In this document: positions 51,540-59,684 of the stretch, piece after piece
Position numbering within the stretch: the stretch's first letter is position 1
Layout of the letters: every line of letters begins with the position of its first letter
Assembly (NCBI GenBank): GCA_016712535.1
Contig: JADJQW010000004.1
Coordinates: forward strand, 434,001-498,000
Reading direction: 5' to 3'
Origin: Flavobacteriales bacterium
Lineage (GTDB): Bacteria > Bacteroidota > Bacteroidia > Flavobacteriales_F > PHOS-HE28
DNA length: 64,000 bases
Notes under the pieces: generated by a model
What the model was told of the DNA's origin: nothing
Seen by the model: the letters and a program-made list of their open reading frames with translations, nothing else
Database searches by the model: none
Position numbers and translations under genes: made by a program

Positions 51540-52133
51540 ATGATCGAGCACCGCAACACCCTCATCTCCGAGGATCTCTTCGAGAAGCGCTTCGTCTGCG
51601 ACCTGAACGCGTGCAAGGGCGCGTGCTGCGTGGAGGGCGAGAGCGGCGCGCCGCTGCTGAAGGAAGAGGCCGAGCAGATCGAGAAGCTCTGGCCGAAGTA
51701 CAAGAGCTACATCCCGGAGAAGGGCAGGCAAGCCGTGGCCGAGCAGGGCTTCAGCGTGATTGACGAGGACGGCGACCTGGTGACGCCGCTGGTGGATGGC
51801 AAGAAGGAATGCGCGTTCACCGTCTTCGATGAGAAGGGCATCGCACTGTGCGGCATCGAGAAGGCCTGGAAGGATGGCAAGATCCCTTTCCGCAAGCCGA
51901 TCAGCTGCCACTTGTATCCAATCCGCATCGAGAAGATCGGCGAGCGCGACGGGCTCAACTACCACAAGTGGAACCTGTGCAAGCCGGCCTGCACCTGCGG
52001 CGCGAAGCTCGATGTGCCCGTGTTCCGTTTCCTGAAGGATTCGCTGATCCGCGCATACGGGGCGGAGTGGTACGCCGAGCTGGAGGGGATCTATGCGGAG
52101 TGGCTCGCCGAGCCGAAGCGGAAAGGGCGGTAG
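51540..52133 (+). CDS. DUF3109 family cysteine-rich protein
   Basis: A 197-residue DUF3109 protein, a Bacteroidota group with a YkgJ-like cluster of Cys residues that probably bind Zn or an Fe-S centre. Cys-rich motifs are CDLNACKGACC near residue 20, CAFTV, ALCGIE, ISCHLYPIR and CKPACTCGAKL. The role is unknown. It has a near-leaderless promoter inside a hairpin. It ends at the border of a tandem repeat. Confidence 0.88.
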   Translation: MIEHRNTLISEDLFEKRFVCDLNACKGACCVEGESGAPLLKEEAEQIEKLWPKYKSYIPEKGRQAVAEQGFSVIDEDGDLVTPLVDGKKECAFTVFDEKGIALCGIEKAWKDGKIPFRKPISCHLYPIRIEKIGERDGLNYHKWNLCKPACTCGAKLDVPVFRFLKDSLIRAYGAEWYAELEGIYAEWLAEPKRKGR

Positions 52134-52140
52134 CTCATTT

Positions 52141-52410
52141 CACGAAGAGGCGCAGGGAACGCAGAGGAGCAAGCCCAGCGCATTCGCATTCCCCCACGCT
52201 CCCGCGTCTTCGTATCAGCCCGCATTCGCATTTCTCTGCGTTCTCTGCGCCTCTGCGTGAACCCGCGTTCGCATTTCTCTGCGCCCTCGGCGTCTCTGCG
52301 TGAGGCCGCATTCGCATTCCTCCACGCTCCCGCTCCTGCGTATCAACCCGCACTCGCATTTCTCAGCGTTCTCTGCGCCTCTGCGTGAACCCGCGTTCGC
52401 ATTCCCCCGG
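52141..52410. repeat. 42-43-bp tandem repeat array with an inverted end copy
   Basis: Six phased copies of CGCATTCGCATT-like cores start at 52179, 52221, 52264, 52307, 52349 and 52392, spaced 42 or 43 bp. Between the cores alternate a TCTCTGCGTTCTCTGCG-type filler and a CCACGCTCCCG...CGTATCA-type filler in the order B A A B A B. Thus 52191-52275 and 52319-52403 are near copies. One inverted copy of the A filler lies at 52141-52168. The rest of this gap, to 52788, holds only a nrdB promoter region. Confidence 0.75.
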
Positions 52411-52630
52411 CCTGCGCGCCATTGCGCTGCACGCGCCGCGTGGAACGTGCGCCGCGACTGACCATTCGCTTTGCCCGCACGCCATACCGCACTGGATCCG
52501 CGCGCTTCGGCCCTTGTTAACCGATCGTCAAAAGATTTCCCTTGCAAGTGTGCCTGCGCGATCCCTTGCCCGTCAACAGGGCGCTTCAGGCCCGTGTTGA
52601 AAAGTCGAAAGAAGTGGGGCCTCCGGACCG

Positions 52631-52661
52631 TTGCTGCCGATCCCCATCGCTTCCATTTTTG
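52631..52661 (+). promoter_or_regulatory. promoter of nrdB
   Basis: TTG at 52631-52633, a 20-base spacer and CATTTTTG at 52654-52661 match the Bacteroidota pattern; a leader of about 120 bases follows. Upstream are TTGTTAAC (52514-52521) and TGTTGAAAAG (52595-52604), AT-rich motifs of unknown meaning. No NrdR box was found. Confidence 0.45.
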
Positions 52662-52788
52662 TGACCCGCCGACGCCTTCCTCCGAGTGCTTCCGGAATCG
52701 ACGCCGACGGACCAACCGACAAGACCGAGCATCACTTAACGGGTCCAACCACCCGAACGGAATACCGACCTCTTCACTTTCCACCGCC

Positions 52789-53814
52789 ATGAGCAATACT
52801 ACCCAGATGAGCATGGAGCTCCCCGCCGATCCCGCTTTCACCAACGAGCCCCTCCTCAAGGAGAACAAGGACCGCTTCGTCATCTTCCCCATCCAGCACA
52901 ACGACATCTGGCAGTTCTATAAGAAGCATGAGGCCGCGTTCTGGACCGCCGAGGAGATCGACCTCCACGCTGACCTCGTGGACTGGGCCGAGAAGCTCAA
53001 CGATGACGAGCGCTACTTCATCAAGCACGTGCTCGCCTTCTTCGCCGCCAGCGACGGCATCGTGAACGAGAACCTCGCGGAGAACTTCCTGCATGAGGTG
53101 CAGTACCCCGAGGCCCGCTTCTTCTACGGCTTCCAGATCGCCATGGAGAACATCCACAGCGAGACGTACAGCCTGCTCATCGACACGCTGATCAAGGATC
53201 CCCTGGAGAAGGACAAGCTGCTGCACGCCATCGACACCGTGCCGTGCGTGGGCAAGAAAGCCGAGTGGGCGCTGAAGTGGATCAGCAAGGGCACCTTCGC
53301 CGAGCGCCTCATCGCCTTCGCCGCCGTGGAGGGCATCTTCTTCAGCGGCAGCTTCTGCTCCATCTTCTGGCTGAAGAAGCGCGGCCTCATGCCCGGCCTC
53401 AGCTTCAGCAACGAGCTCATCAGCCGCGACGAGGGCCTGCACTGCGACTTCGCCTGCCTGCTCTACACCAAGCACCTGCTCAACAAGCTCCCCAAGAAGA
53501 CCGTGGAGACCATCATCCGCGATGCCGTGGAGATCGAGAAGGAGTTCGTGACCGATGCCCTGCCCGTGAACCTGATCGGCATGAACGCCAAGCTCATGCA
53601 GCAGTACATCGAGTTCGTGGCCGATCGCCTGCTCATGGAGCTCGGCAACGAGAAGATCTACAACGCCCTGAACCCATTCGACTTCATGGAGATGATCTCG
53701 CTCCAGGGCAAGACCAACTTCTTCGAGAAGCGCGTTGGGGAGTACCAGAAGGCCGGCGTGCTCAACAAGGGCGATAAGAACGAGGCCAAGTTCACGTTGG
53801 ACGCTGACTTCTAA
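52789..53814 (+). CDS. nrdB: ribonucleotide reductase class Ia, beta subunit
   Basis: A 341-residue R2 subunit that carries the diiron-tyrosyl radical needed for deoxyribonucleotide synthesis. The iron and radical region is clear: QIAMENIHSETYSLLIDTL (ExxH and radical Tyr), EGIFFSGSFCSIFWLKK, and ISRDEGLHCDFA. The C-terminal tail ends in acidic and hydrophobic residues (TLDADF), suited to dock onto NrdA. The frame is open for 106 codons upstream, but that region is promoter and repeat. nrdA follows after 264 bases. Confidence 0.97.
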   Translation: MSNTTQMSMELPADPAFTNEPLLKENKDRFVIFPIQHNDIWQFYKKHEAAFWTAEEIDLHADLVDWAEKLNDDERYFIKHVLAFFAASDGIVNENLAENFLHEVQYPEARFFYGFQIAMENIHSETYSLLIDTLIKDPLEKDKLLHAIDTVPCVGKKAEWALKWISKGTFAERLIAFAAVEGIFFSGSFCSIFWLKKRGLMPGLSFSNELISRDEGLHCDFACLLYTKHLLNKLPKKTVETIIRDAVEIEKEFVTDALPVNLIGMNAKLMQQYIEFVADRLLMELGNEKIYNALNPFDFMEMISLQGKTNFFEKRVGEYQKAGVLNKGDKNEAKFTLDADF

Positions 53815-53819
53815 GGAAG

Positions 53820-53893
53820 GGTGAATAGCGAATGGTGAATAGGAAATGTCGGCAATAGCAGCCCCATTCACCAACTCCCATTCGCCATTCACC
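53820..53893. repeat. inverted repeat of GTGAAT-type units between nrdB and nrdA
   Basis: A 74-base element: GGTGAATAGCGAATGG type sequence in the left arm (53820-53843) is mirrored by CCATTCGCCATTCACC type sequence in the right arm (53864-53893). Within each arm, ATTCACC or its complement recurs, so the arms are themselves repetitive. The remaining 185 bases to nrdA show no convincing gene or strong promoter. Confidence 0.6.
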
Positions 53894-54078
53894 AGCAACT
53901 CACATTGATCAGTTGAAGAAGACCCCCGCGCGCCCCGAGCAAGCGGATCGAAGACCAAGACTTTTAGAACCCCGGTCGACGCCAGGCACGCCGAGCGCCA
54001 CCAAGGGGAGAACCAATCACCCAAACCCCTTCGCCCAAGGCGGGAGCCCCACGCGAAGGCCAATACCCAAAGAGAAGC

Positions 54079-56541
54079 ATGTATGTAGTCAAGCGCGACG
54101 GACGCCGGGAGGCCGTGAAATTCGACAAGATCACCGCCCGCGTGAAGAAGCTCTGCTATGAGCTCGACCCCATCGTGGATGCCACCCAGGTCACCCTGAA
54201 AGTGATCGACGGCATCTTCGACGGCGTTACCACCACGCAGCTCGATAACCTCACCGCTGAGGTGGCCGCCACCATGACGGTGAAGCACCCGGACTATGCG
54301 CAGCTCGCCAGCCGCATCGCCGTGAGCAACCTGCACAAGAACACCAAGAAGTCCTTCAGCGAGACCATGAAGGACCTCTACACCTACCTCGATCCGAAGA
54401 CCGGCGCACGGGCCGCCCTCCTCGCCGACGATGTGCACGAGATCATCCAGAAGAACGCCGAGGTGCTCGATAGCGCCATCATCTACGACCGCGACTTCAA
54501 CTACGACTACTTCGGCTTCAAGACCCTCGAGCGCAGCTACCTCCTGCGCCTGCACGGGCAAGTGGTGGAGCGCCCGCAGCACATGCTCATGCGCGTGGCC
54601 ATCGGCATCCACAAGAGCGACATCGAGAGCGCCATCCGCACCTACAACGACCTGAGCGAAGGCTGGTACACCCACGCCACGCCCACGCTCTTCAACGCCG
54701 GCTCGCCCAAGCCGCAGATGAGCAGCTGCTTCCTGTTGCAGTTGAAGGACGACAGCATCAGCGGCATCTACGACACCCTGAAGCAGTGCGCGCAGATCAG
54801 CCAGAGCGCCGGCGGCATCGGCCTCAGCGTGCACAACCTCCGCGCGAAGGGCTCCTACATCAAGGGCACCAACGGCACCAGCAACGGCATCGTGCCCATG
54901 CTGCGCGTCTTCAACGACACCGCCCGCTACGTGGACCAGGGCGGCGGCAAGCGCAAAGGCAGCTTCGCCATCTACCTGGAGCCCTGGCACGCCGACGTGT
55001 TCGACTTCCTCGAGCTGAAGAAGAACCACGGCAAGGAAGAGATGCGCGCGCGCGACCTCTTCTACGCCATGTGGATTCCCGACCTCTTCATGAAGCGCGT
55101 GGAGCAGAACGGCGATTGGACCCTGATGTGCCCCAACGAATGCCCCGGCCTCTGCGACACCCACAGCGCGGAGTTCGAGGCGCTCTACGAGAAGTACGAG
55201 CAGGAAGGCAAGGGCCGCCAGACCATCAAGGCGCAGGACCTCTGGTTCAAGATCCTCGAGAGCCAGATCGAGACCGGCACGCCCTACATCCTCTTCAAGG
55301 ACGCCGCCAACAGCAAGAGCAACCAGCAGAACCTCGGCACCATCAAGAGCAGCAACCTCTGCACGGAGATCATCGAGTACACCAGCCCCGATGAGGTGGC
55401 CGTGTGCAACCTCGGCTCCATCGCGCTGCCCAAGTTCGTGGAGAAGGGCAAGTTCGATCACGACAAGCTCTTCGAGGTCACCTACCAGCTCACCAAGAAC
55501 CTCAACCGCGTCATCGACGAGAACTACTACCCGATCCCCGAGGCGCGCCGCAGCAACATGCGCCACCGCCCCATCGGCATCGGCGTGCAGGGCCTCGCGG
55601 ATGCCTTCATCCTCATGCGCTATCCCTTCGATAGCGTCGAGGCCAAGGTGCTGAACCGCGAGGTCTTCGAGACCATCTACTACGCCGCCCTCACCGCCAG
55701 CAAGGACCTGGCGAAGGAGCACGGCCCCTACGAGACCTACGAGGGCAGCCCCGTGAGCAAGGGCATCCTGCAGCCCGACATGTGGAAGGTGAAGCCCAGC
55801 GACCGGTGGGAGTGGGACGCGCTGCGCGAAGAGGTGAAGGAGCATGGCGTGCGCAACAGCCTGCTGCTGGCCCCCATGCCCACCGCCAGCACCGCGCAGA
55901 TCCTCGGCAACAACGAGTGCTTCGAGCCCTACACCAGCAACATCTACACGCGCCGCGTGCTCAGCGGCGAATTCGTGGTGGTGAACAAGTACCTGCTGCG
56001 CGATTTGGTGAAGCTGAACCTCTGGGGCGAGGAGCTCAAGAACAAGATCATCGCCGCCAACGGCAGCGTGGCCAACATCCCGGAGATCCCCGAGAACCTC
56101 AAGCAGCTCTACAAGACCGCCTGGGAGATCAGCCAGAAGGTCATCATCGATATGGCCGCCGACCGCGGCGCCTACATCTGCCAGAGCCAGAGCCTCAACA
56201 TCTTCATGGAGAACGCCAACTTCGGCAAGCTCACCAGCATGCACTTCTACAGCTGGAAGGCGGGCCTGAAGACCGGCATGTACTACCTGCGCACCAAGGC
56301 CGCCACCGACGCCATCAAGTTCACGGTGGACAAGAGCAAGCTGGCGCAGCCCGCAGCCGCCGAAGCCAAAGTGGGCAACGGCATAGCCGTGGGCAGCACC
56401 GTGATGCTCGATCCCGTGATGAACGGCCCCACCGTGACCCGCGTGGTGAATGGCGTGGAGATGAGCGAGGAGGAATACGAAGCCGCCAAGAACGCCTGCT
56501 CACTCGATAACCCGGAGGGGTGCGAGATGTGCAGTGGGTAG
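54079..56541 (+). CDS. nrdA: ribonucleotide reductase class Ia, alpha subunit
   Basis: An 820-residue catalytic subunit. The N-terminal ATP-cone (about 1-90: YVVKRDGRREAVKFDKITARV) is the allosteric site; the barrel has QMSSCFLLQ (redox Cys), CNLGSIALPKF (radical Cys region) and MPTASTAQILGNNE. The tail ends CEMC-SG, the C-terminal Cys pair that passes electrons from thioredoxin. The extreme G/C third-base bias matches a highly expressed gene. It is separated from nrdB by a repeat, which is unusual compared with tight nrdAB operons. Confidence 0.97.
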   Translation: MYVVKRDGRREAVKFDKITARVKKLCYELDPIVDATQVTLKVIDGIFDGVTTTQLDNLTAEVAATMTVKHPDYAQLASRIAVSNLHKNTKKSFSETMKDLYTYLDPKTGARAALLADDVHEIIQKNAEVLDSAIIYDRDFNYDYFGFKTLERSYLLRLHGQVVERPQHMLMRVAIGIHKSDIESAIRTYNDLSEGWYTHATPTLFNAGSPKPQMSSCFLLQLKDDSISGIYDTLKQCAQISQSAGGIGLSVHNLRAKGSYIKGTNGTSNGIVPMLRVFNDTARYVDQGGGKRKGSFAIYLEPWHADVFDFLELKKNHGKEEMRARDLFYAMWIPDLFMKRVEQNGDWTLMCPNECPGLCDTHSAEFEALYEKYEQEGKGRQTIKAQDLWFKILESQIETGTPYILFKDAANSKSNQQNLGTIKSSNLCTEIIEYTSPDEVAVCNLGSIALPKFVEKGKFDHDKLFEVTYQLTKNLNRVIDENYYPIPEARRSNMRHRPIGIGVQGLADAFILMRYPFDSVEAKVLNREVFETIYYAALTASKDLAKEHGPYETYEGSPVSKGILQPDMWKVKPSDRWEWDALREEVKEHGVRNSLLLAPMPTASTAQILGNNECFEPYTSNIYTRRVLSGEFVVVNKYLLRDLVKLNLWGEELKNKIIAANGSVANIPEIPENLKQLYKTAWEISQKVIIDMAADRGAYICQSQSLNIFMENANFGKLTSMHFYSWKAGLKTGMYYLRTKAATDAIKFTVDKSKLAQPAAAEAKVGNGIAVGSTVMLDPVMNGPTVTRVVNGVEMSEEEYEAAKNACSLDNPEGCEMCSG

Positions 56542-56564
56542 GAGCGCCTGACCACACCAACAGA

Positions 56565-56590
56565 GAAGAGCGGCTCACGGGCCGCTCTTC
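56565..56590. terminator. hairpin terminator after nrdA
   Basis: A 10-bp stem GAAGAGCGGC with GCCGCTCTTC around a 6-base loop, 24 bases after the nrdA stop. It lacks a T-tract; it ends eight bases before the ATG of the next gene, so it may also limit translation or read-through. Confidence 0.6.
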
Positions 56591-56597
56591 ATGCACC

Positions 56598-57071
56598 ATG
56601 ACCAAAGCGCTTCCGATCGCACAGGCGTTCCTGAATGGGGCAAAGGCCTACAGACGTGCGCTGGAGGTCACCAGATCAAGCTCAGAAGCACTGGGCATGG
56701 ATGCCCCCATCATGTTCCTTGGGTGCCATGCGATCGAGCTTGGGTTAAAGGCATTTCTCAGGGGAAGGGGCATGAAGGTGCCGCGCTCGCATGATCTGTC
56801 CAAACTGCTGAACGCGTGCGTTCACGCTGGTATGCCAGTTTCATTCGAATCAAAGCAATGCATCGATGTTGCAGCGGATGAGGTCGCAGCCCACGGTTTT
56901 CGGTACTTCGCCTTCGCGAACTCCGGGAGGCCAACCGTGGAGTACCTCGCCGAAACAGCGGACGAAATCCTGGCCACGGTGGCGAAGGAATCGGCAAGTT
57001 GGCAAACTACTGGCTTGAATAAGGCCGTTATGAAGTTGCGAGTCGGTAGAGCTGTTCCCAAGACCCCCTGA
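56598..57071 (+). CDS. HEPN domain-like protein
   Basis: A 157-residue helical protein. The pattern FLNGAKAYRRALEVT, then IMFLGCHAIELGLKAFL, then RSHDLSKLLNAC resembles HEPN domains, which are associated with nucleotide binding or RNA cleavage. A strict RX4-6H catalytic motif is not clear: the Arg-His spacing here is RGMKVPRSH. No antitoxin-like nucleotidyltransferase gene (MNT) is next to it, so it may be a lone adaptor-type HEPN. Confidence 0.6.
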   Translation: MTKALPIAQAFLNGAKAYRRALEVTRSSSEALGMDAPIMFLGCHAIELGLKAFLRGRGMKVPRSHDLSKLLNACVHAGMPVSFESKQCIDVAADEVAAHGFRYFAFANSGRPTVEYLAETADEILATVAKESASWQTTGLNKAVMKLRVGRAVPKTP

Positions 57072-57099
57072 GCCCCGCTCCCGCGAATCTCTTCCCGCT

Positions 57100-57122
57100 G
57101 GTTCGGATCTGTGATCCGGACC
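57100..57122. repeat. 23-bp GATCC palindrome
   Basis: GGTTCGGATC and GATCCGGACC, arms of 10 bases with nine matches, surround a TGT spacer. The form GGTTCGGATyTGTrATCCGrACC is a familiar kind of dispersed palindrome in Bacteroidota genomes (from memory, not checked). Confidence 0.55.
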
Positions 57123-57204
57123 ATGTACCGTAAGCGCACGAGCTTATCGCTAGTTTGGTCAAATGTCCGCGCGCGCGCCCAGGGGGTTACACGAGCAACT
57201 GCGC

Positions 57205-57900
57205 ATGGAAGTGGATATCCCACGACCGCGTTGCAAGGCCTGGCCGGTTCTGGTCGCGGTATGCCTTCTTCACCAATTGCCCTGTTCAGCACAAGAGCGG
57301 ACATTGTCCTTCACCAGTAGGAACGACTCACTGAAGGAATGGAGCTGTCCACTGCCCGTTGAAGTCACCATTCAGACGAAGGACAAGAAGAAGATCCAAT
57401 GCGCGATCATAGGTGCCGATGGCTCCGGATTCATCGCACTGGAGTTCATCAGCGACACTGCCTTAGAGCGTTCTATCGAATGGAGAAAGGCCTATGCTGA
57501 ATGGTGGCACAATCGGAACGTGATCGAGAGCGACCGATCGCTCCCGGATGAGGAACAGCGCAAGCTGATACTTCAAAAAGCCATCGGAGTGATCTATCGC
57601 GATACGATCCGACCAGAGCTCGTCGAGATCAAGAAGATCACCTTCCATTACAGTCCCGCATCCCGGTTGGAGAAGACCGCGGCCCTGGGGACGTATATAG
57701 GCGCCGGGTGTGTATTTATGGTGGGCATGTTCGAACTCTTGACCGCCAACGATCCTGAGATCGAAGACCATATGGAGGCACCCTACCCGGCCATGCTCCT
57801 TGCTGGTGGCCTTGCTGGTCTGACGGCTTCAGGTAGTTGGGTGTTCCACACCAACCACAAGGTCATACGACCTAGTGCGTGGCAGCTTCGAGGACAGTGA
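57205..57900 (+). CDS. hypothetical secreted/membrane protein
   Basis: A 231-residue protein of unknown function. Hydrophobic residues 11-26 with PCSAQ at the end look like a signal peptide; the middle part is soluble (VEVTIQTKDKKKIQCAIIGAD, with EWRKAYAEWWHNRN); two membrane helices follow (about 162-178 and 198-216). The frame opens 14 codons earlier (GTG-type start at 57163), but the ATG at 57205 gives the better signal peptide. Codon use is less G/C-biased than that of its neighbours. Confidence 0.6.
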   Translation: MEVDIPRPRCKAWPVLVAVCLLHQLPCSAQERTLSFTSRNDSLKEWSCPLPVEVTIQTKDKKKIQCAIIGADGSGFIALEFISDTALERSIEWRKAYAEWWHNRNVIESDRSLPDEEQRKLILQKAIGVIYRDTIRPELVEIKKITFHYSPASRLEKTAALGTYIGAGCVFMVGMFELLTANDPEIEDHMEAPYPAMLLAGGLAGLTASGSWVFHTNHKVIRPSAWQLRGQ

Positions 57901-58013
57901 TCAGGGCCGCCTAGACCCGCGCAGGGTGTCCTCCCCACCTCCGCTGGGTCTGTCAGTGCACTTAACGCACGATCCTGCGGCCCGCAGCCGTGATCGCCAG
58001 CCCCGCCCGTGAT

Positions 58014-58156
58014 CGTCATCCCGGAACGGGGGCGTTGCGCTAGCAACGGGGCCCCGCGTATCCGGGGTCTCACCAATGCCCACGGGTGCATCGCATTGGT
58101 GAGTCCCCGGATGGCCGGGACAAGCGATCTGCGATCGCCCGGCCTCCGGGGTGACG
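58014..58156. repeat. 143-bp multibranched palindromic element
   Basis: An outer stem pairs CGTCATCCCGGA (58014-58025) with TCCGGGGTGACG (58145-58156) at 11 of 12 positions. Inside are three hairpins: CGTTGC/GCAACG (58033-58048), a 20-bp stem with one mismatch and a 13-base loop (58060-58112), and GGCCGGG/CCCGGCC (58113-58144). It could fold like a four-way cloverleaf as DNA or RNA, and lies 49 bases upstream of a GIY-YIG gene. The 304-base gap here has no gene. Confidence 0.65.
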
Positions 58157-58204
58157 TTGTTGCGAGCTTGTGCTGATCGACCAACGATCGCGACCTTCAC
58201 CAGC

Positions 58205-58513
58205 ATGAAAGGCGGTTGGGTGTACCTCATGACCAATAAGCACAACACCACGCTGTACACCGGCGTCACCAGCAACATCATGAAGCGCGTCCTACAGCAC
58301 AAGAAGGGCGTGTTCCCCGAATCATTCACCGACCAGTTCCTCTGCCACAAGCTGGTGTGGTTCGAGTTCGTGCCCACCATCGAAGGCGCCATCGCGCAAG
58401 AGAAGCGCATGAAACGCTGGCGGCGCGCCTGGAAGGAAGAGCTCATCGCCAAGGCCAACCCCGAATGGAAGGACCTGAGCGAGGACTGGTACCACGCGAA
58501 GGATTTCGAGTGA
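58205..58513 (+). CDS. single-domain GIY-YIG nuclease superfamily protein
   Basis: A 102-residue GIY-YIG protein. The catalytic pattern is VYLM...LYTGVTSN with Tyr7 and Tyr18, Arg28 and His32 in MKRVLQHKKG, and Glu in AQEKRMKRW. It has no extra DNA-binding domain, like the YhbQ/UPF0213 group. The frame is open 18 codons earlier, but VYLM marks the usual start. It is next to a large palindrome, which may be its substrate or a mobile partner; that is an inference. Confidence 0.85.
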   Translation: MKGGWVYLMTNKHNTTLYTGVTSNIMKRVLQHKKGVFPESFTDQFLCHKLVWFEFVPTIEGAIAQEKRMKRWRRAWKEELIAKANPEWKDLSEDWYHAKDFE

Positions 58514-58540
58514 ACCGCCTACCTAACCGAAGCCTGCCGC

Positions 58541-59416
58541 TCAGCGAACGTCGTGCTCCACGATGAATCGCTCGCGGATCACTGCTCCGCCTTCCGCACG
58601 GAGCTGGAGCACATAGACCCCGCTGGCGACCTCGCGCACATCGATGCGGTCCTCTGCGGCCATGCGCTGCTGAAGGACCGCCCGGCCTTCCGCATCGAAG
58701 CAGGTGGCCTGCCAGTTGCCCGCCGCAGGAGCGCGCACGTGGAGCACCTCGCTCACCGGGTTGGGCCATAGCTGCATGCCGGTGCTCGCCTGCTCACCGA
58801 TGCCCACCGTCGAGGGTGTGATGCAGTAAGCCTGCAACGAGCCGAAAGGACTTCGCCGGCTGAAGAGCATGGTCTGCTCCGTGCCGCAGCCGGGGTGCAT
58901 GAAGTGGGGCGTCGTGGCGAAGGCCATCGCCACGAAGCAATAGGTACTGTCCGGGTGCCAGGCCTGGCCCGTGATGGCGCTCACCGCGGACGAGAACTCC
59001 ATCACAGCGCCATCGTCCTCAAAGCTCCATTCACCGGATGTGCAGCTGTCACCGTCCAGGATGAAGTTGTTCCAGGCGGAGAGCACCCCGTCGGCGACAT
59101 CCGTCCATGCGATGGCCTGCGCGCGCTCCAGGTCCTGCACCACGAACATGAGGCTGTCGTTCGCATCGTCGGGGGTGAGCTCGTAGATCGCATACCCCTG
59201 GAAACGCCAGAAGGGATCGGGCGTGGGGTCCACCGGCGTGAAGGCTTCGGCATACATGCCGTTCTCGTTGTTCGAGCCTGCCGGATTCGTCAGCGTGAAG
59301 GACAGCACCGTGCCATCGAAGGCGATCGACATCTCCGGAGCGTCGGGCCCCACAACGGTCTGTGCGGCGCATGCAGTGCCGGAAAGGAGCAGAAGCAGGG
59401 CAGGGGCTTGTTGCAT
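58541..59416 (-). CDS. T9SS type A sorting-domain protein
   Basis: A 291-residue secreted protein. The signal peptide ends in TACAAQ (about residue 18); a beta-sandwich of unknown function follows, with FTLTNPAGSNNENGMYAE and several Cys, for example CTSGEW and HPGCGTEQ. The last 75 residues form a type IX secretion sorting domain (MQLWPNPVSEVLHVRAP... GVYVLQLRAEGG). It should be secreted and attached to the surface. The frame extends 53 codons upstream, without family support. Confidence 0.85.
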   Translation of the reverse strand: MQQAPALLLLLSGTACAAQTVVGPDAPEMSIAFDGTVLSFTLTNPAGSNNENGMYAEAFTPVDPTPDPFWRFQGYAIYELTPDDANDSLMFVVQDLERAQAIAWTDVADGVLSAWNNFILDGDSCTSGEWSFEDDGAVMEFSSAVSAITGQAWHPDSTYCFVAMAFATTPHFMHPGCGTEQTMLFSRRSPFGSLQAYCITPSTVGIGEQASTGMQLWPNPVSEVLHVRAPAAGNWQATCFDAEGRAVLQQRMAAEDRIDVREVASGVYVLQLRAEGGAVIRERFIVEHDVR

Positions 59417-59672
59417 GGGCAGCTTATCGGTGCGGTTCAAAATTGATCGCTGCCCGCCATGCCATGCCCACCAGCGCTTGCGCCACCACCGCCGTTCCTC
59501 GTCTCCGCGCTGTACACGTCTCAGGATCCAACTGCTTGCAGGTTGGTTGGCATCGCAGGCATCCGGACACGGCACGTACCGACACGGCTCCGAAAAGGGT
59601 GTCCGGTCCTGCCAAACCGAGCATCAAATCCGCTCGCACCAGGTCAGCGCTTCATTCGTTCCCATGGATCAT

Positions 59673-59680
59673 TACTTTTC
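59673..59680 (+). promoter_or_regulatory. -7 promoter box of the outer-membrane protein gene
   Basis: TACTTTTC ends four bases before the ATG at 59685; it is TAnnTTTG with the last base changed. Confidence 0.5.
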
Positions 59681-59684
59681 CGTC

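Noticed and set aside
52141..52410. CRISPR array
   Set aside because: The filler segments are repeated instead of unique, the spacing is part of the unit itself, and no cas gene is near.
52461..52788. NrdR boxes upstream of nrdB
   Set aside because: No pair of ACAnTATATnGTGT-like sites was seen; only unrelated AT-rich motifs are present.
52215..52907. A minus-strand open frame across the tandem repeat
   Set aside because: Its repeated peptide pattern (AENAEKCEC) is simply the translation of the 42-43-bp repeat.
53913..54161. A short open frame between nrdB and nrdA
   Set aside because: It is Pro/Arg-rich, overlaps the nrdA start and shows no protein-like pattern.
52774..56244. A 1156-codon open frame antisense to nrdB and nrdA
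   Set aside because: It is a by-product of the extreme G/C third-base bias of the nrd genes; its translation is low-complexity (Val, Leu, His, Glu, Ala rich) and matches no family, while both sense genes are complete.
56598..57071. HEPN-MNT toxin-antitoxin pair
   Set aside because: No nucleotidyltransferase gene lies next to it, and the RX4-6H motif is not clear.
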